DNA from: Gp1-AA145 sp963757135
GTDB lineage: Bacteria; Acidobacteriota; Terriglobia; Terriglobales; Acidobacteriaceae
Assembly (NCBI GenBank): GCA_963757135.1
Contig: CAVWQE010000004.1
Location: forward strand, 1,199,271-1,263,270
DNA: 64,000 nt
Direction of reading: 5' to 3'
Part shown: piece after piece, positions 1-7,560 of the stretch
Layout: every line of letters begins with the position of its first letter
Numbering within the stretch: the first letter of the stretch is position 1
The notes under the pieces: model-generated
Database searches by the model: none
What the model was told of the DNA's origin: nothing
The model's input: the letters and a program-made list of their open reading frames with translations, nothing else
Program-made: the position numbers and the translations under genes

Positions 1-1
1 A

Positions 2-79
2 GACGTGGTTGTGCGTTCGGGCCAGCCCCTGCTCTATTTCCAGGGCGACTATTACAAACTGGGTTCGAAAATCTCCTAA
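2..79 (+). CDS. C-terminal end of an unidentified protein (partial)
   Basis: An open frame enters from the left edge and stops with TAA at 77-79. It encodes about 25 residues ending in LGSKIS. It is too short to assign a family. It converges with the M48 protease gene, whose stop lies only about 10 bases away. That it is coding is inferred from the open frame and the compact spacing; no function is proposed. Confidence 0.4.
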   Translation, partial: DVVVRSGQPLLYFQGDYYKLGSKIS

Positions 80-89
80 CTGGTGAACG

Positions 90-1553
90 CTATTGCAGGC
101 GCACGCTGTCCAGGGTTTTCTCGTACGTCGGGCGCAAAGCTTCGAAATCGCGTTCCGGGCCGATGAATATCAGATAAACGTACGTGCCATCTCCTCTTGG
201 TATGACCACCAGGCGATCTCGCTCCGGCAGCGGCGATCCGTTCTGCTGAATGGGCGAGTTGCTCGCCAGATCAACTGTGCGTGCTGATGTGCCATTCACC
301 TCGATTTCCCGGATATCCCCGTTTTGCCGCATCCCCGGGTTCGACTGCTGAAGGCCTTGGACCAGATCCCGCGCCGCCTGATCGATAGATCCAGCCTTAT
401 TGTCCTGCGCGGTGCTCGCCACAACTCCATAGGCAATTGCGTTCTGGCCGACAGCGGCCTTCGGCGCGATGGTAAGCGAGTTCTGCCCTGACACGCTGGT
501 CCAATTGGCAGGATAGGAAATCGCAAAACCATTCTGTCGCGTCTCCGTGAATTCGTTGCCCGGCTTCACTTGTTCGAAGCTGACATCCGAAAGCGTTGCA
601 CTCGATGCGCTCGCGGCAACGGAGGCCCTCATTGCCTCTGGCACCGCGCCAGTTTGCATGTTTTGTCTCGCCCACAATCCCTGCTTCGCGCCATCGGAAA
701 TTTCCTGTGCGCTGTAAGCCTTCACACCTGAGGCTTGTTTTCGGGCGGTCTCGAACTCCTGGCTATCCCCGACATATCGCTTCTTTGGCCAAGTGTGAAT
801 TTCTTTGGCAATGGCAGCGGAGCGATTGCCGGGATTTGGATGGTCGCTGAGGAACTGCGGCGGAGCGCCGCCCTGCTTATTTAAAATCTCGAAGAAGTTG
901 GCGAGTTCCATGGGGTTGTATCCCGCTTTGTACATGATGATCGCGCCCACGGCGTCGGCCTGCGCTTCATCTCCGCGTGAGTACCTCATGCTCAGAAGCC
1001 CACCGCTGAGTTGGCCTCCGGCGCTGGCAATGGCGCCTCCGACTCCGCCCACCACTGCCCCCGCAATCTGACCCAATCCGGAGAGGATGTTCGGTAGCAG
1101 CTTCCCGCTCTGCTTGGCTGAATGCTGCATATACACGTGCGACATTTCGTGCGACATCACTCCAGCGAGCTGCGCCTCGTTTTTAGCCGCTGTGATTGTT
1201 CCTACATTAATGAACATCGGCCCGCCCGGAAGAGCAAAGGCATTAATCTCCTTCTGTTGCACTACGTGGAATTCATACGGCCAGGAATACTTCGGCGGAA
1301 TCTGGTTGACCAGCTTTTTTCCCAACCGCTGAACGTACTGTGTAATGGGATCTGAATCCGGCAGCACCGGCATCTGCTTGTAGACCTCAGTAGCGGCTTT
1401 GCGCCCGAGCTGTATTTGCTCCTCACGCGACATGCCAACGCGGCCGGGGTTGGGCATCTGGGGAACGCCGGGCGAGACTGCCAGCGCCGACACGACTAGC
1501 CAAACCGTCATGGCGGTCGCCAAAGTGTGACGCGGAATTCGAGCTTCGTTCAT
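90..1553 (-). CDS. M48-family metalloprotease, secreted (BepA/LoiP-like)
   Basis: A zinc endopeptidase predicted to act outside the cytoplasm, probably in periplasmic or outer-membrane protein quality control as known for BepA and LoiP. The N-terminus has a hydrophobic signal segment (about residues 13-28). The zinc motif HEMSH is at about residues 135-139, inside the usual VMSHEMSHV context, and a downstream GDEAQAD segment supplies the third ligand. A glycine/alanine-rich hydrophobic stretch sits between them, as in M48 enzymes. The last ~150 residues form a separate domain resembling PsbP/DUF1795-like modules. An upstream in-frame start exists at 1604, but ATG at 1553 has a good GGAGG Shine-Dalgarno (SD) 6 bases away and exposes the signal peptide directly. 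The gene is divergent from the adjacent DDN-type gene. Confidence 0.85.
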   Translation of the reverse strand: MNEARIPRHTLATAMTVWLVVSALAVSPGVPQMPNPGRVGMSREEQIQLGRKAATEVYKQMPVLPDSDPITQYVQRLGKKLVNQIPPKYSWPYEFHVVQQKEINAFALPGGPMFINVGTITAAKNEAQLAGVMSHEMSHVYMQHSAKQSGKLLPNILSGLGQIAGAVVGGVGGAIASAGGQLSGGLLSMRYSRGDEAQADAVGAIIMYKAGYNPMELANFFEILNKQGGAPPQFLSDHPNPGNRSAAIAKEIHTWPKKRYVGDSQEFETARKQASGVKAYSAQEISDGAKQGLWARQNMQTGAVPEAMRASVAASASSATLSDVSFEQVKPGNEFTETRQNGFAISYPANWTSVSGQNSLTIAPKAAVGQNAIAYGVVASTAQDNKAGSIDQAARDLVQGLQQSNPGMRQNGDIREIEVNGTSARTVDLASNSPIQQNGSPLPERDRLVVIPRGDGTYVYLIFIGPERDFEALRPTYEKTLDSVRLQ

Positions 1554-1624
1554 AGCGCTCCTCCCTTTCGCCGACTGCCTCGGGCAGGCTCCATAGGATG
1601 CCACAGGCAGTTAGAATTACACAT

Positions 1625-2068
1625 ATGCCAGCCGATCGGGAATACAAGCCGCCTTCGACATTCGAGAAAACCTTCAACCATCTATTCGGATTGCTGGCGG
1701 GATTGGGCCTCGCGCCTTCTTACATTCAACTTCTCCAGGTAAAGGGAAGGAAATCGGGCAAACTATACTCGACAGCCGTTAACCTGGTTGAATTTGGAGG
1801 CAAGCAGTTCCTGGTGGCGCCACGCGGACGCACGCAATGGGTCCGAAACGCAGAAGCTGCCGGCGAGGTTACGCTGAAGCGTGGCGCCTCGCGCAGGGTT
1901 CGCCTGCGAGCGCTCGATGATTCCGATAAGCCGCCCGTGTTGCAGGTTTATTTGACAAATTACAAAAGCGCAGTTGCCCGGTTTTTCCCGATTCCGCCGG
2001 ACTCGCCGCTCGAAGCCTTCGCTGCAATCGCGGAGGGCTATCCGGTCTTTGAACTTACTCCCGCGTGA
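1625..2068 (+). CDS. DDN-type nitroreductase/deazaflavin (F420)-dependent oxidoreductase
   Basis: A small split-beta-barrel protein of the DDN/DUF385 family. Members such as mycobacterial Ddn use reduced F420 to reduce nitroimidazoles and quinones. The family signature is the block LLQVKGRKSGKLYSTAVNLV near residues 37-56 (start at 1625), followed by FLVAPRGRTQWVRNAEAAGEV, the WVRN segment being typical. Length, about 147 residues, is normal. An alternative ATG at 1598 adds nine residues; neither start has a strong SD. A second, divergent DDN-type gene lies 1 kb downstream on the other strand. Whether this organism makes F420 cannot be told from the window, and flavin or heme binding is possible in relatives. 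Confidence 0.8.
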   Translation: MPADREYKPPSTFEKTFNHLFGLLAGLGLAPSYIQLLQVKGRKSGKLYSTAVNLVEFGGKQFLVAPRGRTQWVRNAEAAGEVTLKRGASRRVRLRALDDSDKPPVLQVYLTNYKSAVARFFPIPPDSPLEAFAAIAEGYPVFELTPA

Positions 2069-2082
2069 ATCGAACCGTTTCA

Positions 2083-2312
2083 CCACAGAGGCACAGGGTC
2101 ACAGAGAGTTGTGATGGTCACACACCAATGTGAAGAGTAATGTTTGTGAATTAAGATTTTTCCTGTGACTCTGTGACTCTGCGGTGAGATGGTTTTGAGT
2201 AGAACTATTCGAACACCGCAAAGTCACAGGGCCTTTGAGCGTTCCCCAAATCTGTTAACGCATTTTCTTGTATTGAAGTTCTTTCTCCGTGCCTCCGTGC
2301 CTCCGTGTGAAA
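2083..2312. repeat. Dispersed inverted repeat of the CACAGAGGCACAGGG type
   Basis: The gap between the DDN gene and the amidotransferase gene is made of a repeat and its inverted partner. TTTCACCACAGAGGCACAG at about 2080-2098 is mirrored by a CTGTGACTCTGCGGTGA segment at about 2170-2188. A related TCCGTGCCTCCGTG unit lies near 2286-2306. The same family recurs at about 29193-29222 and 29327-29353, and more weakly near 42490-42515. No gene is visible here. Confidence 0.6.
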
Positions 2313-2318
2313 AGGGGT

Positions 2319-3089
2319 CTATTCCAGCACCGCATCATCCAGCTTCTCAGCCTTCCACCTTGCCGCCGCGCGCAGGAATTCAACGATGATGGGGTGCGGC
2401 TTCCCCGGCTTCGACGAAAGCTGGGGCTGAAACAAAGTCGCGATAAAAAACCTGTGCGCCGGAGATTCGATGGCGCGAATCTCTCCTTGCGCTCCGCGTG
2501 CAACAATCGGAAACCCTGCTTCGACGAAAGCCCATTCGAATTCAGGGTTCACTTCGTAGTTACAGAAGAACTCTTCGGTGACGACATCTTGTTTGTAGAA
2601 CGAATGCAGATACGATCCCGGGCGAATGCGGATCTCCGGAATCGCACCCACGAGTTTGGGAGCATCGGGTGCGCGATTTGGCAGCGCGCATGCCACGGGA
2701 TAAATAACAATATTCTTCGAAGCAGTATTGTTCTCCGCTGAATCTGCATCCTTAATTCCCAGTACATTGCGCGCACACTCTACCAGAGTGTATTGAAAGC
2801 CCCCTCAAGTCGCGACGAATGGCCAGTTGCGCCGCCGCGCAAATTCAATCCCGCGCAGCATGCCATCAAAGCTCTTGTACGGACTGGCGGGCGCAGCCCA
2901 CAGGCCGTCGAACTCTTCGAGTTTGCTCTCGAGGTCCGCGCCGGTCAGGGAATCAGTTGGAAGCCAGACCACTTCGGCTGCGATACCGGTTTTTTCTGCA
3001 GCATGTTGAATCGACTTTTCTAATGCCGGAAGGGTGGGCGATGCCGGATCGTAATCCCCGAAGATGCCGATGCGCACGGCGTCCGCCAC
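2319..3089 (-). CDS. CTP synthase C-terminal-region-related class I amidotransferase-like protein; candidate selenoprotein (in-frame TGA at 2805-2807)
   Basis: A single minus-strand frame of about 256 codons interrupted only by TGA at 2805-2807. Upstream it reads RIGIFGDYDP and later RNWPFVAT. After the TGA the same frame continues GGFQYTLVECARNVLG to a TAG at 2319-2321. In class I glutamine amidotransferases related to CTP synthase the nucleophile elbow reads GTCGGFQ, so the TGA occupies exactly the cysteine position. Downstream, LFQPQLSSKPGKPHP aligns with the FHPEFLSRP region of CTP synthase, but the catalytic His and Glu are both Gln, so ordinary glutaminase chemistry is unlikely. I recall an NCBI product name 'CTP synthase C-terminal region-related (seleno)protein' for such genes (from memory, not checked). 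GTG starts at 3140, 3089 and 3077 are possible; 3077 begins right at the conserved RIGIFGDYD. The gene follows a DDN-type gene with a short gap. The alternative is a pseudogene with a nonsense mutation. Confidence 0.75.
2775..2791 (-). promoter_or_regulatory. Putative bacterial SECIS hairpin downstream of the UGA
   Basis: On the coding (minus) strand the RNA 14-30 bases after the UGA reads ACACUCUGGUAGAGUGU. This is a perfect 6-bp stem (ACACUC/GAGUGU) closed by loop UGGUA, with one further possible U-G pair. The loop has G in its first two positions and contains GGU, with the first loop G about 21 bases from the UGA. Known bacterial SECIS elements (for example E. coli fdhF) use a 17-nt upper stem-loop with a GU-containing apical loop at about this distance, so the match is close. 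Function is inferred. Confidence 0.65.
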
Positions 3090-3130
3090 GAGACTATTGT
3101 ACCGAAGAGATCCGCAATCTCCTCCAACGA

Positions 3131-3610
3131 TTAAGAGCACCCTCTGAATGCGACCACCTGCAGTTGCTCGACGAAGCGCCGGCGATTCGCGTCGGTATTG
3201 TGGTACTGCCAGCCCAGCAGCCGGCTGAACCCATACCGAATAATCGGGGCGATGAACCGGTTTCGCCGCTCGTAGTCCCGAATCACCTCCATTGCTTCAG
3301 ACGCATCTGGAAAGCGGGCACATGCCGAAAAATGCCGCCATCCTACGGTGACTTCAACCCGTGGATGCGCCTGCACATTGAGTAGCCAATCTGAATCCCG
3401 CCCGAAACCGGCGACCACGAACACTTCTGGGATTTCCTTCCGGTACTGCACAACCTCAAGCGCGGTCTCGCGCTGCAGCCCGCTACGCCGGCCAGTGTGC
3501 TTCAGCAGCAATACCCGGCGAGTAAGCAGTCCGCCCAGCCCCCAGCGGTACAGATACACGGGAGCTCGAAAAAGATACCAGCGCAAGCTTTTTCTTTTGA
3601 TCGAGCTCAT
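3131..3610 (-). CDS. DDN-type nitroreductase/deazaflavin-dependent oxidoreductase
   Basis: A 159-residue member of the same DUF385/DDN family as the gene at 1625, but only distantly similar to it. The signature LLLKHTGRRSGLQRETALEVVQY is near residues 33-55, followed by FVVAGFGRDSDWLLNVQAHPRVEV, in which DWLLN is the typical segment. The C-terminal part (AMEVIRDYERRNRFIAPIIRYGFSRLLG) matches the actinobacterial and acidobacterial Ddn relatives. It lies immediately upstream of the candidate selenoprotein gene on the same strand, so the two may be co-transcribed. The electron donor is probably F420H2 or a flavin; this is inferred from family. Confidence 0.8.
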   Translation of the reverse strand: MSSIKRKSLRWYLFRAPVYLYRWGLGGLLTRRVLLLKHTGRRSGLQRETALEVVQYRKEIPEVFVVAGFGRDSDWLLNVQAHPRVEVTVGWRHFSACARFPDASEAMEVIRDYERRNRFIAPIIRYGFSRLLGWQYHNTDANRRRFVEQLQVVAFRGCS

Positions 3611-3724
3611 GAAGATTGATTGCGGGAAGTGTACGGACGATCAAAGCTCCGCGACCGCGCACATTGTCCAGCGGTTTTGTGATGCGATGCGGCTTATTAG
3701 GGTGGCTTTACAGGGGTGAATGAA

Positions 3725-4981
3725 TCACTCGTAGCGCAGCGCGTCTACCGGATCGAGCTTCGAGGCTCGCAGTGCAGGAACGAGTCCGCTGGCAACTCCC
3801 ACAACCAACAGCACGAGAGTCGAAATGGCCAGCGTCATCGTAGAGATGTGCAGGTGAATGTCACCTTTGCCGGAGTCGTCTTCAAATAGGGGGCCCATCA
3901 GCGGAAGCGTGCCCACCGCCGCCGCCACGGCATACGAAATCAGGACGCCAATCAATCCGCCGAGCAGCATGATGAGCAAAGTCTCGGCAAGGAACTGCAG
4001 TTTGATGTGTATCTTTTTCGCGCCCAGTGCGCGTCGCAGTCCAATTTCACGGATGCGCTCTTCCACCGAAACCAGCATGATGTTCATCACGCCCACGCCC
4101 CCGATGCCCAACGTCAGCGCTCCGATAAACGTGAGCAGCACTTCCAGGCCGATGGTAATGGCGTCTATGACAGGACGAAATTCGTCGCGTCCGAACATCT
4201 GTATCGCTTTTGGGTCGGTGGGAGAGAAGTTCTGGCGAGTCGCCACGGCCGCCAGCACTTGCGCCATCGCTTTCTTTTCAAATTGCGGGGCTATCGGCGA
4301 AAAGACCATGACCGCGCCGTATCGCGTATTCCAGAGATCGCCGGCGGCGGAGTACGGAATCCACGCGGAGTCGTCATCGCTGGAAAAATAGTTGCTCATC
4401 TGGATCTTGCGCTGCATTACGCCGATCACGGTAAATCTCACCCCGCCGATCGCAACCGTCTCTCCGACTGCCGGCCGTCCGCTGAACAACTGCTCGCGAA
4501 TGCGGCCGCCGAGAAACACCACGCGGCGGCGTTCGATTTCGTCGGTTGCGTCAATCCACCGGCCTTCGGAGGGCACTTCGTTGCGCATCTCGCCATATTC
4601 CGGGCACACGCCACGAATGGCCGCGGTGCCCACCATGCGATCTCCGTAAGAGATGCCGGGGCGTCGAACGGTTTCAAGGCAAGCGGTTTTAACCAGCAGA
4701 GCCGTTGCTTTGACCATATCGATGTCGGCCTGCTCAAAGACAACTTTCTTTCCCGCGCGCTGTCCGCCGGGTTGTTCGCTGGTCTGTTGCGGCCAGCAAA
4801 TGACCACGCTCTTGCCAAATGCATTGAAGCCGCTTACCAGGATGTTGCGAAAACTGCTGCCATAGGCGATCAGCAAGGTAACCGTTGCGATCCCCCACAC
4901 AATTCCCAGCATGGTAAGGAATGTGCGGGTGTAGTTGCGCTTCAGCGCTACCCAAGCTTCGAGAATGATTTCGGTTAACAC
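3725..4981 (-). CDS. MacB/FtsX-type ABC transporter permease
   Basis: A 418-residue inner-membrane permease of the MacB type. Order of parts: N-terminal transmembrane helix (about residues 20-40, TFLTMLGIVWGIATVTLLIA), a large extracytoplasmic MacB_PCD domain, then a C-terminal FtsX domain with three helices (about 280-410), including GALTLGIGGVGVMNIMLVSVEERIREIGLRRALGAKK. These proteins move effectors or transmit mechanical signals with a MacB-like ATPase; none is encoded in the window, so the partner is elsewhere. A second paralogous permease lies 140 bases upstream on the same strand, suggesting a heterodimeric pair. The substrate is unknown. Confidence 0.9.
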   Translation of the reverse strand: MLTEIILEAWVALKRNYTRTFLTMLGIVWGIATVTLLIAYGSSFRNILVSGFNAFGKSVVICWPQQTSEQPGGQRAGKKVVFEQADIDMVKATALLVKTACLETVRRPGISYGDRMVGTAAIRGVCPEYGEMRNEVPSEGRWIDATDEIERRRVVFLGGRIREQLFSGRPAVGETVAIGGVRFTVIGVMQRKIQMSNYFSSDDDSAWIPYSAAGDLWNTRYGAVMVFSPIAPQFEKKAMAQVLAAVATRQNFSPTDPKAIQMFGRDEFRPVIDAITIGLEVLLTFIGALTLGIGGVGVMNIMLVSVEERIREIGLRRALGAKKIHIKLQFLAETLLIMLLGGLIGVLISYAVAAAVGTLPLMGPLFEDDSGKGDIHLHISTMTLAISTLVLLVVGVASGLVPALRASKLDPVDALRYE

Positions 4982-5118
4982 AGCTTCTAGCTCTTAGCTT
5001 TTAGCTTCTAGCAACACATGATCCAGGCTCGCATCTCCTGCCCAGTTCCGACCGCTTCTACTGCCCAACTGACCACCACTGACAAATGGCCACTGACAAC
5101 TAGCAACTAGCAACTGCC
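4982..5118. repeat. Short TTAGCT/CTAGCAACT-type repeats between two permease genes
   Basis: The spacer contains stuttering units such as CTTCTAGCTCTTAGCTTTTAGC and ACTAGCAACTAGCAACTGCC. The same kind of A/T-rich GC-TNNNAGC stutter appears at about 20471-20500, 24153-24200, 24700-24825, 55563-55650, 57117-57182 and 57565-57632, always outside or at the edge of genes. Confidence 0.55.
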
Positions 5119-5122
5119 CTTC

Positions 5123-6385
5123 TCACCCTCCCGCCTCAAATCGCAACGCTTCGATAGGATCAATGGTTGCAGCGCGGCGGGCCGGCAGCAGCGCGGAGAA
5201 AACCGCAATCACTCCCAGCATGGCGCACGCCGTCAATCCCGACTTCCAGGTCGGCACGAGTCCGGCGAAGAAATCCGGCATCGGAAGCAGATCAACCAGC
5301 CAGCACAGCCCATACGCGATTCCCAAGCCGACAGCGCCGCTTACTATGGCAATGACCAGCGCTTCGACAAAAAATTGCCTGAGGATGGCGCTCGCCGGAG
5401 CTCCCAAAGCTTTGCGGACACCGATCTCGCGAGTGCGCTCGCGCACCGCCACCATCATCACGTTCATTACCCCAATGCCGCCAAGAAACAAAGTCACCAG
5501 TCCGACTGCGCCCAGAAAATATTTCATGCCGTCGGTCATCTGAGTGAAGGCCTTGGCCTCCTGCACCGTGTCCCAGATAGGGCAAGCCTCTTTGTCCTTT
5601 GGATCGTAGTTGTGCATTTTTGCCAGCACCGCCCGCACCTGCCCTTTGCAAGCCTCATGTTGCTGCACCGATTTCGGAGTGACGATCAGTTGATCGAAAG
5701 TGCTCGGCGTGCCCGGAGGTTTATCGGGGAAATCGCGGCGCATAGCGGCAAACGGAATGAAAACTTTATTGACGTCCCAGCCGTCATAACTGGAATCCTG
5801 TTTTTTCTTCTGCATGACTCCAATCACGAGAAAGGGAATATCGTTCAGATAGATGTTTTCGCCGACTGGGTTGCGGCCTTCAGGGAAGAGTTGCTTGGCA
5901 GCATCCGATCCCAGAAATGCCACTCTGCGGGCGTTCTTTTCGTCGTCCCAGTTGTAGTAACGGCCAGAACCGACGGTCAGGCTGCGGATGTCGCCGAACT
6001 CGGGATAAGAACCTGTGACCAGGAATGCAGCCGCATTGTAATTACTGTGAGTCCGAACATCTTCCTGCTCAAGCTCTGGCAGCGCATCCTGGCAGTCGGG
6101 CGCCTGGGTTTGGACCGCCTGCGCATCGGCATCTTCCCAGTGAACTGTGCGTCCTGCCCGCGCTCCGCCGGCCTGCAGGCTGGTGCGGCCGTGGAAGACG
6201 ATCATGATGTCTTTGCCAAGATTGCGCGATTGTTCCTCCTGGCCCTTACGCAGGCCCTCGCCCGCAGCCACCATCAACACGATCGAAACGATCCCCCAGG
6301 CGATCCCGAACATGGTCAGAAAAGTACGGAGCTTGTGCGACCACAGGGTACGGAAAACGTCGCCAATGAGATCGCGTAAGACCAT
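5123..6385 (-). CDS. MacB/FtsX-type ABC transporter permease
   Basis: A 420-residue paralogue of the permease at 3725-4981 with the same architecture. The N-terminal helix is at about residues 19-42 (TFLTMFGIAWGIVSIVLMVAAGEG), followed by the periplasmic MacB_PCD domain. The FtsX domain (about 290-415) contains FLGGIGVMNVMMVAVRERTREIGVRKALGAP, and the protein ends in the usual PARRAATIDPIEALRFE. It is probably co-transcribed ahead of the second permease. No ATPase or membrane-fusion gene is adjacent, so the complete transporter cannot be described from this window. Confidence 0.9.
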   Translation of the reverse strand: MVLRDLIGDVFRTLWSHKLRTFLTMFGIAWGIVSIVLMVAAGEGLRKGQEEQSRNLGKDIMIVFHGRTSLQAGGARAGRTVHWEDADAQAVQTQAPDCQDALPELEQEDVRTHSNYNAAAFLVTGSYPEFGDIRSLTVGSGRYYNWDDEKNARRVAFLGSDAAKQLFPEGRNPVGENIYLNDIPFLVIGVMQKKKQDSSYDGWDVNKVFIPFAAMRRDFPDKPPGTPSTFDQLIVTPKSVQQHEACKGQVRAVLAKMHNYDPKDKEACPIWDTVQEAKAFTQMTDGMKYFLGAVGLVTLFLGGIGVMNVMMVAVRERTREIGVRKALGAPASAILRQFFVEALVIAIVSGAVGLGIAYGLCWLVDLLPMPDFFAGLVPTWKSGLTACAMLGVIAVFSALLPARRAATIDPIEALRFEAGG

Positions 6386-6670
6386 GATTATTCAGTACCT
6401 ACGATTGGACGCTCACCCCCGCAGAAGGTAAGCCGGGGGTATGCACCCGAAGATTGATACGGATTCAGGAGGACTTTGGTTCAGATGCGGCCTGAGCCGC
6501 TCGTAAAAACGACGTCATCCCGAGAAGCAGCTGCGAGGAACCTTACGTGACTTTCCCTCGCTGCTGCTAGGACTCAGGACAAAACCCTCCTGTGGGCAAT
6601 CTCCGTAAGGAGTGCCCGCGTAAGACCAGTCAATGGGAGAGCACCAAAAAGAGGAACTCCAAACAGGCAG
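6386..6670. other. Intergenic region, no gene seen
   Basis: A non-coding stretch upstream of the permease genes and leading into the repeat array. It carries a CATCCCGAGAAGCAGCTGCG-type dispersed motif near 6518 and a possible promoter region for the permeases, but no open frame with coding character. Confidence 0.4.
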
Positions 6671-6893
6671 CCCCCTTCAGGGGCGGAACAAGGTTAGCCC
6701 AGGACGTAAGTCCTGGGTAGCATGGAGGGTCAGATCGAGTCCCGTAGGGACGGCACCGAGCGCAGTCGAAGGGGATGGCACAGCCCGACCGGCGCGCACG
6801 GCACGCAGAACCGCAAAATCCCGAGCCCCCTTCGGGGGCGGAACAAGATTACCCCAGGACGTAAGTCCTGGGGTAGCGTGTGTACTCGTCCAC

Positions 6894-7156
6894 ATGATTG
6901 GTGACACTTTTTGGAAAACCGGTTCTTTGGGTAACGCCAGAGGAATCGAGCCCTTTACAGAGCAGTTTGCACCGTGGAAATGGCGCGCGCCGCCTTTCTG
7001 TGCTCGAACCCTTAAGCTCTGGCCTGCGTAAAACTTGGCGGCCTGGTCGCGCTTGGGAAAGCTGCCAAATCCGCAGCTTTCCCACATTTCCACCGTGCCT
7101 GCAGCTGCGGTCTGGAATTCCCCAGTTTCTAACACCCCTGGAGTGTCACTAATCAT
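6894..7156. mobile_element. MITE-like element with 15-bp terminal inverted repeats
   Basis: A 263-bp segment bounded by ATGATTGGTGACACT (6894-6908) and AGTGTCACTAATCAT (7142-7156), which are inverted repeats with one mismatch. It interrupts the second unit of the surrounding array between its palindrome and its GTCCCGTAGGGAC part. Inside are further inverted parts: GCACCGTGGAAATG near 6970 is mirrored by CATTTCCACCGTGC near 7083, and a perfect hairpin GGGAAAGCTG/CAGCTTTCCC lies near 7057-7083. It has no transposase-sized frame, so a non-autonomous element is inferred. Confidence 0.6.
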
Positions 7157-7464
7157 TCTGAACGAGAACAGCGTGCAAGTCCGACCGAGTCCCGTAGGGA
7201 CGGCACAGTATCGCAGCCGAAGCGGACGGCACAGCCCGACCGGCGAGCACGGAGGCACGCAGAACCACAAATTGCCCCAGCCCCTTCAGGGGCGGAACAA
7301 AATTAGCCCAGGACGTAAGTCCTGGGGTAGCGTGGACAAGTCCGACCGAGTCCCGTAGAGCCTGCCCTGAGCGCAGTCGAAGGGGATGGAACAGCCCGAC
7401 CGGCGAGCACGGCACGCAGAACCACAAATTGCCCCAGCCCCTTCAGGGGCGAAACAAGATTAGC

Positions 7465-7560
7465 AGGATAATCTAGAGGGGAAAAGAGAGTCAGAGTAGA
7501 TTAAGAAAACAAAAAAAGGACGTAAGAGATTTCGATGTGGTAGGCCAGGTGACAATCGGG
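7465..7560. other. AT-rich insertion inside a repeat unit
   Basis: In the fourth array unit, GATTAGC is followed by about 96 bases of purine-rich, A-rich sequence (…GGGGAAAAGAGAGTC…, then AAAACAAAAAAAGGACG) before the unit resumes with GTAAGTCCTGGG. Other units have only CCAGGAC here. No clear terminal repeats were found, so the nature of the insertion is open. Confidence 0.5.

Noticed and set aside
2319..3140. Two separate genes, one ending at 2805 and another starting at 2696.
   Set aside because: They are in the same frame, together cover a single amidotransferase-like domain, and the TGA falls exactly at the nucleophile; a single interrupted gene is more economical.
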